Positions 17,249-26,461 of a DNA stretch of 64,000 nucleotides are shown piece after piece (position 1 is the stretch's first letter; every line of letters starts with the position of its first letter). A program made the position numbers and the translations under genes. The stretch lies in the NCBI RefSeq assembly GCF_029542205.1, contig NZ_CP113783.1, positions 1,417,001 to 1,481,000 of the forward strand. The letters run 5' to 3'. The notes below the pieces were generated by a model that worked only from the letters and a program-made list of their open reading frames with translations, did not search any database and was not told the DNA's origin. This stretch comes from Pseudoxanthomonas sp. SE1 (GTDB lineage Bacteria > Pseudomonadota > Gammaproteobacteria > Xanthomonadales > Xanthomonadaceae).

Positions 17249-19849
17249 TTAGGCAGCGCGGCCGGTGGCGCTGTAAGCCACCACGCTGGTGAAGCGGGCG
17301 CGGTACTCCGTCGGCACGTGGATGCTGCTGAACTCTTCGCCGTAGGACAGCTTGCGGCCGGTCGGGCGACCGTTCGGGCCCACCGCTTCGAACGGCGCAC
17401 CGAAGCCGAACGGCTTGGCGATGGTGTACGCCGTCGCGCCACGCTGGCCCATGATGATCCGCTCTTCGCCCAGGTCGATGCCCGGCGCGTTGGTGGACCA
17501 GCAGCCCACGCCCTTGATGTCGGCCAGGTCACCGCTGACCGTCACGGACGAATCGGCGCGCTTGCCGGCGGCGGTGTACTGCTCGGCGTTGGTCGCTTCG
17601 TCGTTGAGGGTGTAGGCCATCAGGGCGAAGTCGGGCTGCACGAAGCGATCCTGCGCCAGACGCGCCTTGCGATCGCCGAAGGCCTGGATCAGGCCGTTCA
17701 GGTGCTTGACCTTCTCCACGCCGTTCGGCACGTCCAGGTCGAACAGTACGATGTTCGTTTCCTGGTAGAAGTCGGCGGTGATGGTCAGGCCCGTCTGCGG
17801 CACGCCCGCCTGGTTGACGATCTGCACCAGGCCCAGGTTGTAGTTCACCACCCGGTAGTAGTTGCCGGCGGCCTGCGTGCCGCTGCCGTCGTAGCGCGGA
17901 CGCGCGGTGCCGCCGACGCGGACCACCATCGGCTGCTGTTCGCTGCCGATCGCCGTGCCCTTCAGGTCGCGCGGCTGCCACGGACGGACGATCGGGAAGC
18001 GATCGGCCGGCACGCGGTAGGTGCCCGGGTTGCCCGCCGATTCGGTCAACGCCACAGCGTTGCGGACCACGGCGCCGTAGGCGGCGGACTCGCGCTGCAT
18101 GTGGTTGGCGATGCGACGGCCGACGTTCTCGCGCATCACGCGCGAGTTGCTGACCAGGGCGCGCGCCCACGCGTCGTAGTTGATCAGGCTGTTGCGCAGG
18201 CTGAAATACGCCGCTTCGTTGGTCACGTCCAGGCTGATCTTCATCGGGACGATATAGGCGTAGTCGTTTTCGATCGACACGCCGCCCGGCGGGATCTCCT
18301 GGCCTTCGTACACCACGCCATCGTTGCGCAGGGCGCTGATGTCGCGCTTCTCGTAGGGGATGGAGTGGGTCGGGGCGGCGGTCAGGTCGACGTTGGTGGC
18401 GACCAGGTCCAGCACGCGGTTGTCGGACGTGGCTTCCAGCAGCACGGCGCGCTGGTAGCTGGCCGGCAGGCTCAGGTCGCCGGACTCGACCGGACCACCG
18501 GCCAGGCGCTTGCTTTCGTCGTGCAGGCGCTGGGCGTTGGCTTCATCGAAGGCGGCCAGCAGCTTCTTCTGGAAGGGCGTCTGCTTGTCTTCGTCCGGCA
18601 GGCGCAGCTGGTGGCCCAGCATGGTGCTGCGCAAGCCGTTGTGCACCGCCTGGGCCAGCGACTTGATGGTGTTGCTGTCGTCCACGCTGATGCGCGGCGA
18701 GCCTCCGGCGGAGTAGCCCATCTGCGCCAGCTTGCGGTTGGCCTCCATCTGCTCGCCGATGGCGATCTGCTTGGCGGCCAGTTCGCGCACCTGGTCTTCG
18801 GTCCACGCGCCAGTGATCACCGGCAGGACGCCCGACAGCTGCGTGCGGGTCTGCTCGCTCAGGGTGGTGGCGGCTGCCAGGGTGTCGGTGAACAGCTTCT
18901 GCCGGGCGCTGGTGTTGGTGGCGGCCTGCTGCGCGGCGGTGGCCTGGTCGGCCAGGGCCTTCTGCACGGCGGCGGCGATCGCTTCCGGCGTGGCCTGTTC
19001 GACCGGGTTGGTCACGGACAGCTGCACGACGGCATTGCTGCCGGCGGCGGCCAGGGCCTTGGCGATGCCTTCCCACTGCGTGAGGAACGCCGCATCGTCT
19101 GCGTCGTCGGCCAGGGCGCGCGCGCCCATGTTGAAGGATTCTTTGATGCCGGCCAGCTGGGCTTCCGACAGCACGATGCCGCGGGCCTTCAGGTGGGCGA
19201 GGAATTTTTCCCAACGGTTCATTGCGATTGTCTCCAGGGATTCGGTGAGTTGGCGCGCGAGCCCCGGATGAACAAACACAGGGCCGGAAGTGGATGCGGT
19301 GACGGACAGGGTCACGGGGTCCAGGCGCTTGATGACGGGACGGATCGTCAGACCCGCGCCCAGCAGTACGCACCCGTGCTCGTTGCCCTGTTCGTTATCG
19401 CGGAAAGCTTCGTGGAATTCGGCCGACAGGTAGCGGAACCCGCGCTTGCGCACGGCATCGGTGCCGAAGTCGGTCCATTCGACCTGTGCGCGCAAACGGC
19501 CGTTGTCGACCTTCAGCGCCAGGATCTTGGCCGCGGCGCCGTCGCCGGGCTTGTGGTCTACGTCCAGGAAGATGTCCTGGCCCAGCACGCGCGAGTCGAA
19601 GTTGCGCACCATCTGCGCCAGCATCGTGGGCGTGATTTCGAAACGGCCATACCGCGGGTCCGTGAAGCTACCGGTGCGCGTGATCGTCACCCAGGAGCGC
19701 TCGACGCCTTCCGCCAGTTCGACCGTGTTGGACATGCAGCGGCGCGTACCGGTCGGGTCGTCTTCGCCCAGGAAGAAGATGCGGCTGCCGACCATGCGCG
19801 CGAACTTGGCCGATGCGGGTGCGATGCCGGATGCGTTGATTCGCTGCAT
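17249..19849 (-). CDS. Fused prohead protease-scaffold-major capsid protein
   Basis: A single 866-residue frame. Residues about 55-180 look like a Mu gpI-type prohead protease (SFTDPRYGRFEITP, FLDVDHKPGDGAA, AQVEWTDFGTDAVRKRGFRYLSAEFHEAF). Residues about 210-400 are Ala/Gln-rich helical scaffold. From about 410 to the end is a capsid protein (RDISALRNDGVVYEGQEIP, YDAWARALVSNSRVMRENV, PDFALMAYTL). An internal ATG at 19222 with GGAG 9 bases upstream could give a separate 656-residue scaffold-capsid product. The first ATG (19849) abuts the T-run of a terminator and has no ribosome site, so the true start may be 19795 or 19735. Confidence 0.88.
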   Translation of the reverse strand: MQRINASGIAPASAKFARMVGSRIFFLGEDDPTGTRRCMSNTVELAEGVERSWVTITRTGSFTDPRYGRFEITPTMLAQMVRNFDSRVLGQDIFLDVDHKPGDGAAAKILALKVDNGRLRAQVEWTDFGTDAVRKRGFRYLSAEFHEAFRDNEQGNEHGCVLLGAGLTIRPVIKRLDPVTLSVTASTSGPVFVHPGLARQLTESLETIAMNRWEKFLAHLKARGIVLSEAQLAGIKESFNMGARALADDADDAAFLTQWEGIAKALAAAGSNAVVQLSVTNPVEQATPEAIAAAVQKALADQATAAQQAATNTSARQKLFTDTLAAATTLSEQTRTQLSGVLPVITGAWTEDQVRELAAKQIAIGEQMEANRKLAQMGYSAGGSPRISVDDSNTIKSLAQAVHNGLRSTMLGHQLRLPDEDKQTPFQKKLLAAFDEANAQRLHDESKRLAGGPVESGDLSLPASYQRAVLLEATSDNRVLDLVATNVDLTAAPTHSIPYEKRDISALRNDGVVYEGQEIPPGGVSIENDYAYIVPMKISLDVTNEAAYFSLRNSLINYDAWARALVSNSRVMRENVGRRIANHMQRESAAYGAVVRNAVALTESAGNPGTYRVPADRFPIVRPWQPRDLKGTAIGSEQQPMVVRVGGTARPRYDGSGTQAAGNYYRVVNYNLGLVQIVNQAGVPQTGLTITADFYQETNIVLFDLDVPNGVEKVKHLNGLIQAFGDRKARLAQDRFVQPDFALMAYTLNDEATNAEQYTAAGKRADSSVTVSGDLADIKGVGCWSTNAPGIDLGEERIIMGQRGATAYTIAKPFGFGAPFEAVGPNGRPTGRKLSYGEEFSSIHVPTEYRARFTSVVAYSATGRAA

Positions 19850-19885
19850 AAAAAAAGCCGGGCCCGTTTTTAACGGATGCCCGGC
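19850..19885 (-). terminator. Rho-independent terminator behind the lipoprotein gene
   Basis: Minus-strand hairpin with GCCGGGC and GCCCGGC arms, an inner AACGG/CCGTT pairing, and a run of seven T at 19850-19856. It ends one base before the first ATG of the capsid-fusion frame. It probably isolates the lipoprotein gene from the capsid gene, at least partly. Confidence 0.85.
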
Positions 19886-19952
19886 TTAGTGCCTTGTGGG
19901 ATGCGACGAAACTAAAGCCTCATCCCCCGCGTGTTTACGGGAACGCGTCCCG

Positions 19953-20336
19953 CTATTTCTTCGCCTTGGCCAGCAGCTGCGCGATGGCGGGCTGGCGCTT
20001 CAGCAGTGTTTCGTCGCCCGTGCAGATGCCCAGGATGGCTTCATTCACGAAGCGATCGCCGTCGCCTTGGGAGATGGCCAGTTCGCCCGGCCAGTACACG
20101 AACGGGCGGAAGCCGGTGTAGCCACCGAAGGAATTGCGCGAGTTGACCTCGCCGCAGACCACCCGCACCCCGGACAGCCCGGGGTTGACGCTCAGGTTCC
20201 GGAACTCGGCACTCTTCGGATCCTTCAGGCTGGCGCGGATGTCCCGCTGTGCCTGGTCCTGGAACCGCTCTTCTTCCGATACCGCACAGCCGGCCAGGGC
20301 CAGCGCAACGCACAACAGCACGGACTTCGTGCCCAT
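19953..20336 (-). CDS. Phage-encoded lipoprotein (moron-like)
   Basis: A 127-residue protein starting at ATG 20336, with GGAGGAAG just upstream. A signal peptide with the lipobox LAGC (residues about 14-17) predicts lipid-anchored export. The mature part has two further Cys (VVCGEV, GICTGD) and no recognised enzyme motif. It interrupts the head-gene cluster and is followed by a strong terminator, the pattern of a moron gene expressed independently in the lysogen. Such lipoproteins often block superinfection or alter the envelope. That role is inferred. Confidence 0.8.
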   Translation of the reverse strand: MGTKSVLLCVALALAGCAVSEEERFQDQAQRDIRASLKDPKSAEFRNLSVNPGLSGVRVVCGEVNSRNSFGGYTGFRPFVYWPGELAISQGDGDRFVNEAILGICTGDETLLKRQPAIAQLLAKAKK

Positions 20337-20347
20337 GACTTCCTCCA

Positions 20348-20557
20348 TCACGTGGCGCCCCCCGCCACTTGGATCGGGACGATAACCCACGTCTTGCAGA
20401 TCTTGCAGCAGGCCTCGGCCGGCCCCTTGTCGGGGAAGCGGGTCACCCTGGCCAGCAGCATGCGATCGCCGGCGGCCCAGATCAGCTTTTTGCAGGTCGG
20501 GCAGTGGATGTCGGCCGGGTGGACGGAACGCGCGGGGCGCAAGCTCAGCGTGGACAT
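20348..20557 (-). CDS. Small zinc-ribbon protein, possibly Com-like
   Basis: A 69-residue protein starting at ATG 20557. Two Cys pairs (HCPTCKK and ACCKICKTW, about 30 residues apart) suggest a zinc ribbon. Mu-like phages encode Com, a small zinc-finger translational activator, next to head genes; size and spacing are compatible with this. Phage-encoded zinc ribbons of other function are common, so the Com label is tentative. Confidence 0.6.
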   Translation of the reverse strand: MSTLSLRPARSVHPADIHCPTCKKLIWAAGDRMLLARVTRFPDKGPAEACCKICKTWVIVPIQVAGGAT

Positions 20558-20561
20558 GCAA

Positions 20562-21605
20562 TCACTCTCCAATGCGGGCGCGCACCTGCGCCCAGGTGGC
20601 AAACAGTTCGGATTCCTGCAGGCGGCCGTCGCGGAATAGCGCGCCCTTGTTCTTTCCCAGGATGGCGTCCTGTTGCTGCGCCGGCTGGCCACGTAGCCAG
20701 TCCGCCGACGTCTGCAGGCCTGCGCGGTCTTCCTCCGTGATTTCGTCGTTGAACACGACGGTCAGGAAGCTCAGCGTTTCAGGGTGGGCAGGGTAGGGAT
20801 GCTTGCCCTGCGGGTACACGCCCGGGCCCAGGCCGTGCAGGTTGGCCCGCGCGTGCAGGTCGCAGACGTCGAAGCGCGGATGCAACGGCGACAGGTTGAA
20901 CTTCACCGCGGCCACGTCCTCCTGTTCGAACACGCTGGACACGAAGGATTCGGTGAACGCCCGATTGATTTCCGTGCGCATCACGCGCAGCGCGTTGCGC
21001 AGCGGGTTGCCTTCCCCGGCCATCAGCGCTTCGCGGGTGTGCCGGCTGATCACTTGGCCGGCCGCGTTTCGGATCGTCACCTTGATGTCCGCCGGTACCG
21101 CCTTGCCTTCGGCGATCAGGCGCTGCGCCGCCTGGCGGGCGGTGTCGCCGCGGATGATGGCGTTCTGGATCGTGCGGGTGATGGTGTCCTTCGTAGCCTT
21201 GTTGACCCTCCAGATCCGATCGGACAGCTGCAGGCCGTCGTTGCCGGTGTAGTCGAACAGCCACCGCAGCGTCCGTTCGACGTGGTTGGGCGCCAGCGGA
21301 TCCGCCCGCAGCGGGCGCGTCAGGTCCAGCACGCCGGCCAGGGCCTGGTCCAGTTCCCGACCCCAGCGGCGGGCATGCTCAGCCAGCAGCTGGTCCAGGA
21401 CCGGTTCGAAGGCGGCCAGGGCTTCAGGGGGCACGCTGCCGTCCTCCAGGGCTCGATCGGCCAGCCAGTCGGCCAGCTGGTCCGCCAGGCGCCCGTAGAC
21501 GCCCTGGACGGCCGCTGTGGCGCTCTCGCGGCGCCTGATGGCCTCGACCCGCGCCGCGGCCATGGCGCGCCGGATGCGCTCCCTGCGCTCGGCGGTGGTG
21601 GCCAC
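20562..21605 (-). CDS. MuF-like minor head (head morphogenesis) protein
   Basis: A 347-residue protein with a long N-terminal helical region (RRERIRRAMAAARVEAIRR). The conserved MuF core follows: RTIQNAIIRGDTARQAAQRLI, NALRVMRTEINRAFTESFV, then SPLHPRFDVCDLHA. The HP...D.CD step is characteristic of the family. These proteins bind the portal and capsid during head assembly, and some are ejected. Position directly after the portal gene agrees. Confidence 0.9.
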   Translation of the reverse strand: MATTAERRERIRRAMAAARVEAIRRRESATAAVQGVYGRLADQLADWLADRALEDGSVPPEALAAFEPVLDQLLAEHARRWGRELDQALAGVLDLTRPLRADPLAPNHVERTLRWLFDYTGNDGLQLSDRIWRVNKATKDTITRTIQNAIIRGDTARQAAQRLIAEGKAVPADIKVTIRNAAGQVISRHTREALMAGEGNPLRNALRVMRTEINRAFTESFVSSVFEQEDVAAVKFNLSPLHPRFDVCDLHARANLHGLGPGVYPQGKHPYPAHPETLSFLTVVFNDEITEEDRAGLQTSADWLRGQPAQQQDAILGKNKGALFRDGRLQESELFATWAQVRARIGE

Positions 21606-21606
21606 G

Positions 21607-21846
21607 CTACCTGGCCTTGGGTGCGATGGCGACGTGATTGCAGACCGTGCCCCAGCGCGAATAGATCCAGACGTTCCAGGACAGCGGGTTGCGGTGCGGC
21701 AGGTCCGGGTTCGTCGGCACAGCCTTCACCACGACAGGCTTCCACCAGGGAAGGCGACGCGGGCCGTGCGCGGTGCCAAAGGCCGGCGATGTGAAATCGG
21801 CGATGGCCAGGCGCAGCCTGCCCAGCTTGAAGCATCGTGTCTTCAT
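21607..21846 (-). CDS. Small hypothetical protein between portal and MuF genes
   Basis: A 79-residue basic protein (MKTRCFKLGRLRLAIADF...) filling the gap between two minus-strand genes with 1-6 bp on either side, which supports its being real. It is rich in Trp, Pro and Arg (PRRLPWWKPVVVK). No family is recognised. Confidence 0.6.
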   Translation of the reverse strand: MKTRCFKLGRLRLAIADFTSPAFGTAHGPRRLPWWKPVVVKAVPTNPDLPHRNPLSWNVWIYSRWGTVCNHVAIAPKAR

Positions 21847-21852
21847 GTGGCC

Positions 21853-23262
21853 TCAGTGGTTGGTGATGGCGGTGGCGCTCTCGCCCTTGGGCGCGTTGTT
21901 CGGTGTGATCGACACGCGCGGGCCGGAGCCGCTGCGCGGCACGATGGGCTGGCCCGTGGCGGGGTCGATTTCGTCCATGTCCTCGGGATACGGATCCAGT
22001 TCCGCACGCTCGCGCTTCAGCGCCTCGCGCTCCGTCGCAGCATTCAGGCCAGCCGTTTCGAAGACGGTTTCCTGGCTGGCACCCAGGGCCTGGACCTTCA
22101 GCGCGTGGTCGGCGCGCTGGTTCGGCGTGTCGGTCAGCCGCTCTTCGAAGCCCACGTTGAAGTCGTAGCCGTCAGGGTTGATGCCCTTCAGCAGCAGCTG
22201 CAGGCGGAAGCCCTCCAGGTAAACGCTGGCGGCCACGGTCTGGATCGCGGCCAGTTCTTCGTACCAGTCTTTTTTCAGGTCTTCGAGGACATCGCGGCTC
22301 AGGTCGCCGATGTAGCCGAACAGGCCCTGGGGCATGGGTGTGCCGGCGGCGAACGTATCCAGCAGGTGCACAACGTCGGCGATCTGATCCAGCTGGGCAT
22401 CGCCCTGCACCGGATTCACCGCGCCCTTCTTGTTGCTGTAGTAGTCGCGCACCGAACCGCTGGCCTGGTCGGCTTCCACGCCCGCGCGGTACGCGCTGAC
22501 CTCTTCGGGCGTGGCGCCCTCCAGGATGTGCGACATGCGCATGGGCGCGCGCATGTGCCGGCGAATCACCAGGTCTTCTTCGGTCAGGTCCAGCTTGCGC
22601 CACACAGTGCGCGTGGCGTCCAGGTACGGGCGCCCCATCGAACCCCAATCGTCGAAGTTGCTGGGATCCAGCCTGCCCAGGGTCATCTGCCACAGCGCGA
22701 ACTGCGCGAGGGATCGGCCCTGTTCGACATCGATCTGATCGTAGGCGTGCGCCGTGTCGTTGAAGATGCCGTTGTCGCCGACGTTCGGGATGATCGTTTC
22801 GGACGGCATGCGGATCGCCGCGGCGACTCGCTCAGTGGGATCCAGCACCCACTGCATGGCCAGATTGCCTTCCATCAGGATGGCGCGCAGGTCGCTCTGC
22901 AGCTTCTGCGGGTTGTTGATCTTCGTGCGGGTGACGAACTCGCGCCACTCGCGTTCCAGTCGGGGCTGGCCGGTGGCGATCAGCCGCACGCCGCCCTTCG
23001 CCGCCGTCCGGGCGCTGCGGCTGTGGATCTTCTTCACCCGCCCGTCCATTTCGTCCATCCGCCGGATGTCGCGCACGGTCTGCAGGTGCTTGGGATCCAC
23101 CCACCACCGGGCCCGCAGGCGCTGGACGTCGTCCCAGCTGCGGCGCGAGCCGGTCTCGCTGCTGCCGCGGGTGGTCTCGCCGGGGGCGCGGGGGGTGCCG
23201 GTGCGATCGGTACGCGGCAGGAAGGACAGGCGATCGCGCAGGGATTGGAAGAAACGCATCAC
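21853..23262 (-). CDS. Portal protein
   Basis: A 469-residue protein. Features of portal proteins include an N-terminal wing with RRMDEMDGRVKKIHSRSART, a central stem region (AMQWVLDPTERVAAAIRMPSE), a late helix (IGDLSRDVLEDLKKDWYEELAAIQ) and a GFEERLTDTPNQRADHALKV step. It should form the dodecameric DNA gate at one capsid vertex. It lies between the large terminase gene and the MuF-like gene in the usual order. Confidence 0.88.
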   Translation of the reverse strand: MMRFFQSLRDRLSFLPRTDRTGTPRAPGETTRGSSETGSRRSWDDVQRLRARWWVDPKHLQTVRDIRRMDEMDGRVKKIHSRSARTAAKGGVRLIATGQPRLEREWREFVTRTKINNPQKLQSDLRAILMEGNLAMQWVLDPTERVAAAIRMPSETIIPNVGDNGIFNDTAHAYDQIDVEQGRSLAQFALWQMTLGRLDPSNFDDWGSMGRPYLDATRTVWRKLDLTEEDLVIRRHMRAPMRMSHILEGATPEEVSAYRAGVEADQASGSVRDYYSNKKGAVNPVQGDAQLDQIADVVHLLDTFAAGTPMPQGLFGYIGDLSRDVLEDLKKDWYEELAAIQTVAASVYLEGFRLQLLLKGINPDGYDFNVGFEERLTDTPNQRADHALKVQALGASQETVFETAGLNAATEREALKRERAELDPYPEDMDEIDPATGQPIVPRSGSGPRVSITPNNAPKGESATAITNH

Positions 23263-23268
23263 GGGCTC

Positions 23269-24843
23269 CTATAGCGCGCCCGCGGGCAGCAGCTGCGCGC
23301 GGTCTCGCTGACTGGTCAGGATTACGGTGGGCTGGTGCGCAGTGCTACGGGCGGCGAGCGACCACACCGCGGCGCACGCGGCATCGAAGTAGTCATCGCC
23401 CTTCTTCGGGTCGGCCATGACATAGCTGGGATAGGCCGCCTTGCTGGCCTTGCTCTTCACGTTGCCAAGCTGGCGAATGAAGGTGCGCAGTTCCGCCAGC
23501 TGCGGATCCCGCATGTCCTGGTCATCGAAGTACGGGACGATGGCGTGGCCGTTGTGGAACACGCCGCGCAGGGCCATGGCCATCTGATGCTTCACCATGC
23601 CTTCGAAGCGGATCGGGCTGAACGCCCATTCCGGCCAGGTGCTGGCCGTGCTTTCCCCGTCGCCGATCGCGCGGCGATCGATGTCGGTCAGGCGTTCGCG
23701 GAACAGGTCATCGTTCAGCGGCGCGATCATGCCCACGCCGTAGGCGTCGCCCAGGGCCGTGTCGGGGCGGAAGTACTTCCACAGTTCCAGCAGGTCGGCG
23801 CGCACCACGCTTTCGTCGGTACCGGCGGGCCAGGCACGCACGAAGGGGAAGAAGATCCAGTTCCCGATCATCTCGGCCACCACCAGGCAGTGGCGCGACG
23901 CTGATGGGTTCTCGCCGTGGCCACCGGCGTCGTATCCGAACCCGATCAGGCCGCGGCGCTTGTAGCGCGTGCCAGGCAGCGGGCCGGCCAGTTCGAAGCC
24001 GGCGCGCAGGCCGATCTGAATGGCCTCGCGCAGCTTGCGTTCGTGGATGTGATTCTTGCTGCTGACGTTGATGCACAGCAGCTGCCGGATGTACTCATCG
24101 GCATCCAATTCTTCCCGCATCTGCGCCATGAACGCGGCGTTCAAAATGCCCAGCTCAATGCCCAGGTTCACGTCGATGGTGGTCAGGGCCTGGTACTGGC
24201 CGCCGGCGATCATCTCGCTGAGCGTGTCTGCGCCCTTGAATACGCCAGTCACGCGGATCTCTGGCCGGTTCTCCGATGCTTCGGACGCGCCCAGGCGGCG
24301 CGTCGAACCCATCATCAGCAGGAAGCGGCTGTAGAGCCGGTCCCGCGGCATGTCGTCCACTTCCTCCAAGCTCGCCGCGGTCATGTCGCCGCCGTCGACG
24401 TTGGCCATGATGCCGTAGGCCTTCGCGCGGCTCCGGTTGGCGAACTGGTAGTAGGTGTCCGCCAGCAATGGGCGATTGCCGCGCTGGCCGATGAAGGCGG
24501 TCAGGATCGGGCTGCGGCGAATCGCTTCCAGGTGATAGTTCAGGTTAACGATCGCCTGGGCTTCGCGCGGGCCCACGATGCCCAATTCCTGGTCCGCTGT
24601 CGTCGCGTTACGCTTCAGCTGGTAAAGCTCTTTGATCGCGGTCTTGCCGGTACGGCGGCAGCTGAAGTCGATCGTGTTCGGGTACCGGTCCATCTCGATG
24701 CACTTCAGCACCTGCACCGGGTCCAGCGTCACGTTGTGGATGTGCTTATGCCACAGCGCATGGTCGTGCGCGTATCGCATGATCTCCACTTCCGCCACGC
24801 TGCGCAGGCCATCGCGCTGGGCCCGGGAAAGCCGCTCAGGCAT
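23269..24843 (-). CDS. terL: Terminase large subunit
   Basis: A 524-residue packaging ATPase-nuclease. An ATP-binding loop is visible as SCRRTGKTAIKEL (residues about 61-73), an acidic Walker B-like EEVDDMP near residue 165, and a C-terminal nuclease core with GFGYDAGGHG, ALGDAYGVGM and DDYFDAACAA supplying acidic metal ligands. It cuts concatemeric phage DNA and pumps it through the portal. It overlaps the upstream small-subunit candidate by 8 bp and is followed by portal. Confidence 0.92.
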   Translation of the reverse strand: MPERLSRAQRDGLRSVAEVEIMRYAHDHALWHKHIHNVTLDPVQVLKCIEMDRYPNTIDFSCRRTGKTAIKELYQLKRNATTADQELGIVGPREAQAIVNLNYHLEAIRRSPILTAFIGQRGNRPLLADTYYQFANRSRAKAYGIMANVDGGDMTAASLEEVDDMPRDRLYSRFLLMMGSTRRLGASEASENRPEIRVTGVFKGADTLSEMIAGGQYQALTTIDVNLGIELGILNAAFMAQMREELDADEYIRQLLCINVSSKNHIHERKLREAIQIGLRAGFELAGPLPGTRYKRRGLIGFGYDAGGHGENPSASRHCLVVAEMIGNWIFFPFVRAWPAGTDESVVRADLLELWKYFRPDTALGDAYGVGMIAPLNDDLFRERLTDIDRRAIGDGESTASTWPEWAFSPIRFEGMVKHQMAMALRGVFHNGHAIVPYFDDQDMRDPQLAELRTFIRQLGNVKSKASKAAYPSYVMADPKKGDDYFDAACAAVWSLAARSTAHQPTVILTSQRDRAQLLPAGAL

Positions 24844-25783
24844 CGTCGGCTTCTCCGCGCTGGTGTTCGATCAGCACCGGGTCGCGCTTCGTCGCCTCGC
24901 GGCTGCGCTCGATCATCGCGCCCAGCGCTTCCAGTGCCTTCGTCTGGCGTTCCTGGAACAGTAGCTGCGACCCCTCCGCGGCTTCGGCTTGCGCCAGGTG
25001 GCCACGCAGCACGTCGGCATCGTCCTGAGCCTTCGGTGTCATGCCCTGGCTGTTCAAGTCCAGGCCCAGCGACACCACCAGTTCCTTGATGATCTTGATC
25101 GCCGGGTGGATCTCGATCTTGAACAACTGCACCAGCTGGCCGGATTCCGGGTCGTTGTATTTCGCCAGGTGGAACACGCCTTCGCGGTCGTAATACCACT
25201 CGGGCGTCCGCAGCTCGGCGCCGCGGCCGATCACCGACAGGATCAGGTCATTGATGATCGCGGTCAGGTTGGCGTGCAGATCGGCGCGCAGTTCGCCCAG
25301 CAGCTTGGGGTCGCCGGTCTCAAAGGCGATGTGGTGACGCAGGAACAGTTCGGTCTTCTTTGTGCAGGCCTGGCCGGTGGTGCATCCATTCCATAGCAGT
25401 TCGCAGGATTCGCACTGGGGGTAACCGCCCGGGCGTGCAGGCCAATAGGTCGCGGTGCGTGCGTTCAGTCCATGCTTCAGCGCGTTGAAGCGTGTGCGTT
25501 GTGCCTCTTCGGGCGTCGGATGGCCATGCAGGTTCGCGGCACTGGCGGCCTTGCCGGCGGGCGTGGTCGGGCCGGTGGCGCTGGCCCACATTTTCAGCAG
25601 ATGGCGCGCCTGCTTGGCCTGCGTGGCTTCTCCCCCGCACTCGCGGCATCGGGCGTAGTAGCGCCACGGATGCCAAGCATCCTCGGGCGCGTCTTCGATG
25701 CGGTCCGGCTTCTTGTCGAACCGGTGATCGCAGGCAAGGCAGTGAAAATTGACTTCGTCTAGCTGGTCGCGGACTTTTCCCAT
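24836..25783 (-). CDS. Putative terminase small subunit with zinc-binding cysteines
   Basis: A 315-residue protein directly upstream of the large terminase gene. The N-terminus has a Cys-rich module (HCLACDHRF and RCRECGGEA). It is followed by a short motif common in phage small-terminase-like proteins (TGPTTPAGKAASAANLHGHP, then RFNALKHGL) and a second Cys cluster (CESCELLWNGCTTGQAC). The C-terminal half is helical. DNA recognition at the packaging site is the inferred role. Confidence 0.72.
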   Translation of the reverse strand: MGKVRDQLDEVNFHCLACDHRFDKKPDRIEDAPEDAWHPWRYYARCRECGGEATQAKQARHLLKMWASATGPTTPAGKAASAANLHGHPTPEEAQRTRFNALKHGLNARTATYWPARPGGYPQCESCELLWNGCTTGQACTKKTELFLRHHIAFETGDPKLLGELRADLHANLTAIINDLILSVIGRGAELRTPEWYYDREGVFHLAKYNDPESGQLVQLFKIEIHPAIKIIKELVVSLGLDLNSQGMTPKAQDDADVLRGHLAQAEAAEGSQLLFQERQTKALEALGAMIERSREATKRDPVLIEHQRGEADDA

Positions 25784-25825
25784 CCTGCGATTGGAAACCC
25801 CGCAGCGCGGCGGGGCTACGGGCTG

Positions 25826-26164
25826 CTACTCGATGCGCACGTGGCGCCGCGATCGCGGTCGCGGGTGGCGCGTCTCCGGTCCCGTACCGCTGACGGGATT
25901 CACGAAGGGCGGCCGCGATTGCCCGATGCGTTCGCGGATCTCCGCTTCCCACAGGCATGCCCACCTGGCCATGTAGCGCCGGCAGGCAGCCTCATCCGCC
26001 AGGAATTCGTAGCGCGGCGGCCGCCGCGGCGAAATGCACAGGCGCCAGGGAGCGCCGGGGTCACTGTTGGCGGGGCAGGCATTCGCCAGCAGTTCACTGC
26101 CCAGGTAAAGCCCGGGCCCGTCCAGGTAGTCGCGGAATTCGAAGCCGGCGGGCAGGGCGTCCAC
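25826..26164 (-). CDS. Hypothetical phage protein
   Basis: A 112-residue protein (MDALPAGFEFRDYLDGPGLYLG) with a central Arg/Pro-rich segment and a basic C-terminus (RHPRPRSRRHVRIE). No domain is recognised. It sits in the run between the DUF4031 gene and terminase, on the same strand. Confidence 0.6.
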   Translation of the reverse strand: MDALPAGFEFRDYLDGPGLYLGSELLANACPANSDPGAPWRLCISPRRPPRYEFLADEAACRRYMARWACLWEAEIRERIGQSRPPFVNPVSGTGPETRHPRPRSRRHVRIE

Positions 26165-26173
26165 CCGGCGATG

Positions 26174-26461
26174 CTACAGCAGGGGGCTGAACCGGTCGGG
26201 CGGCCGCCGCGGTCTGCGCTTCCAGTGGCACGTCCAGTCCACCGGCCCGGGTCGGGTATCGCTGATGAAGGTGACCAGCACCGTGTAGCGGGCGTTGCAG
26301 CCCTCCGGCAGCGGCTTGCGGTTCCGGACCAGACGCACGTCGTCCACTCGGTAGTAGCCCCGCACGGTCTCGCCCACCACGCGACGCACCAGCTGGCCCG
26401 CAGCGGGCGCGTCGTCTCCAACCCAATTCACGGTCCAGCGCGGGCCGGCGTGTCGCTTCAC
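26174..26461 (-). CDS. Hypothetical phage protein
   Basis: A 95-residue protein with a GTG start (26461) that overlaps the TGA of the upstream gene as GTGA, so it is probably translated by coupling. The sequence includes GYYRVDDVRLVRNRKPLP and ARYTVLVTFISDTRPG, suggesting a small beta-rich fold. It is strongly basic at the end. The function is unknown. Confidence 0.6.
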   Translation of the reverse strand: MKRHAGPRWTVNWVGDDAPAAGQLVRRVVGETVRGYYRVDDVRLVRNRKPLPEGCNARYTVLVTFISDTRPGPVDWTCHWKRRPRRPPDRFSPLL

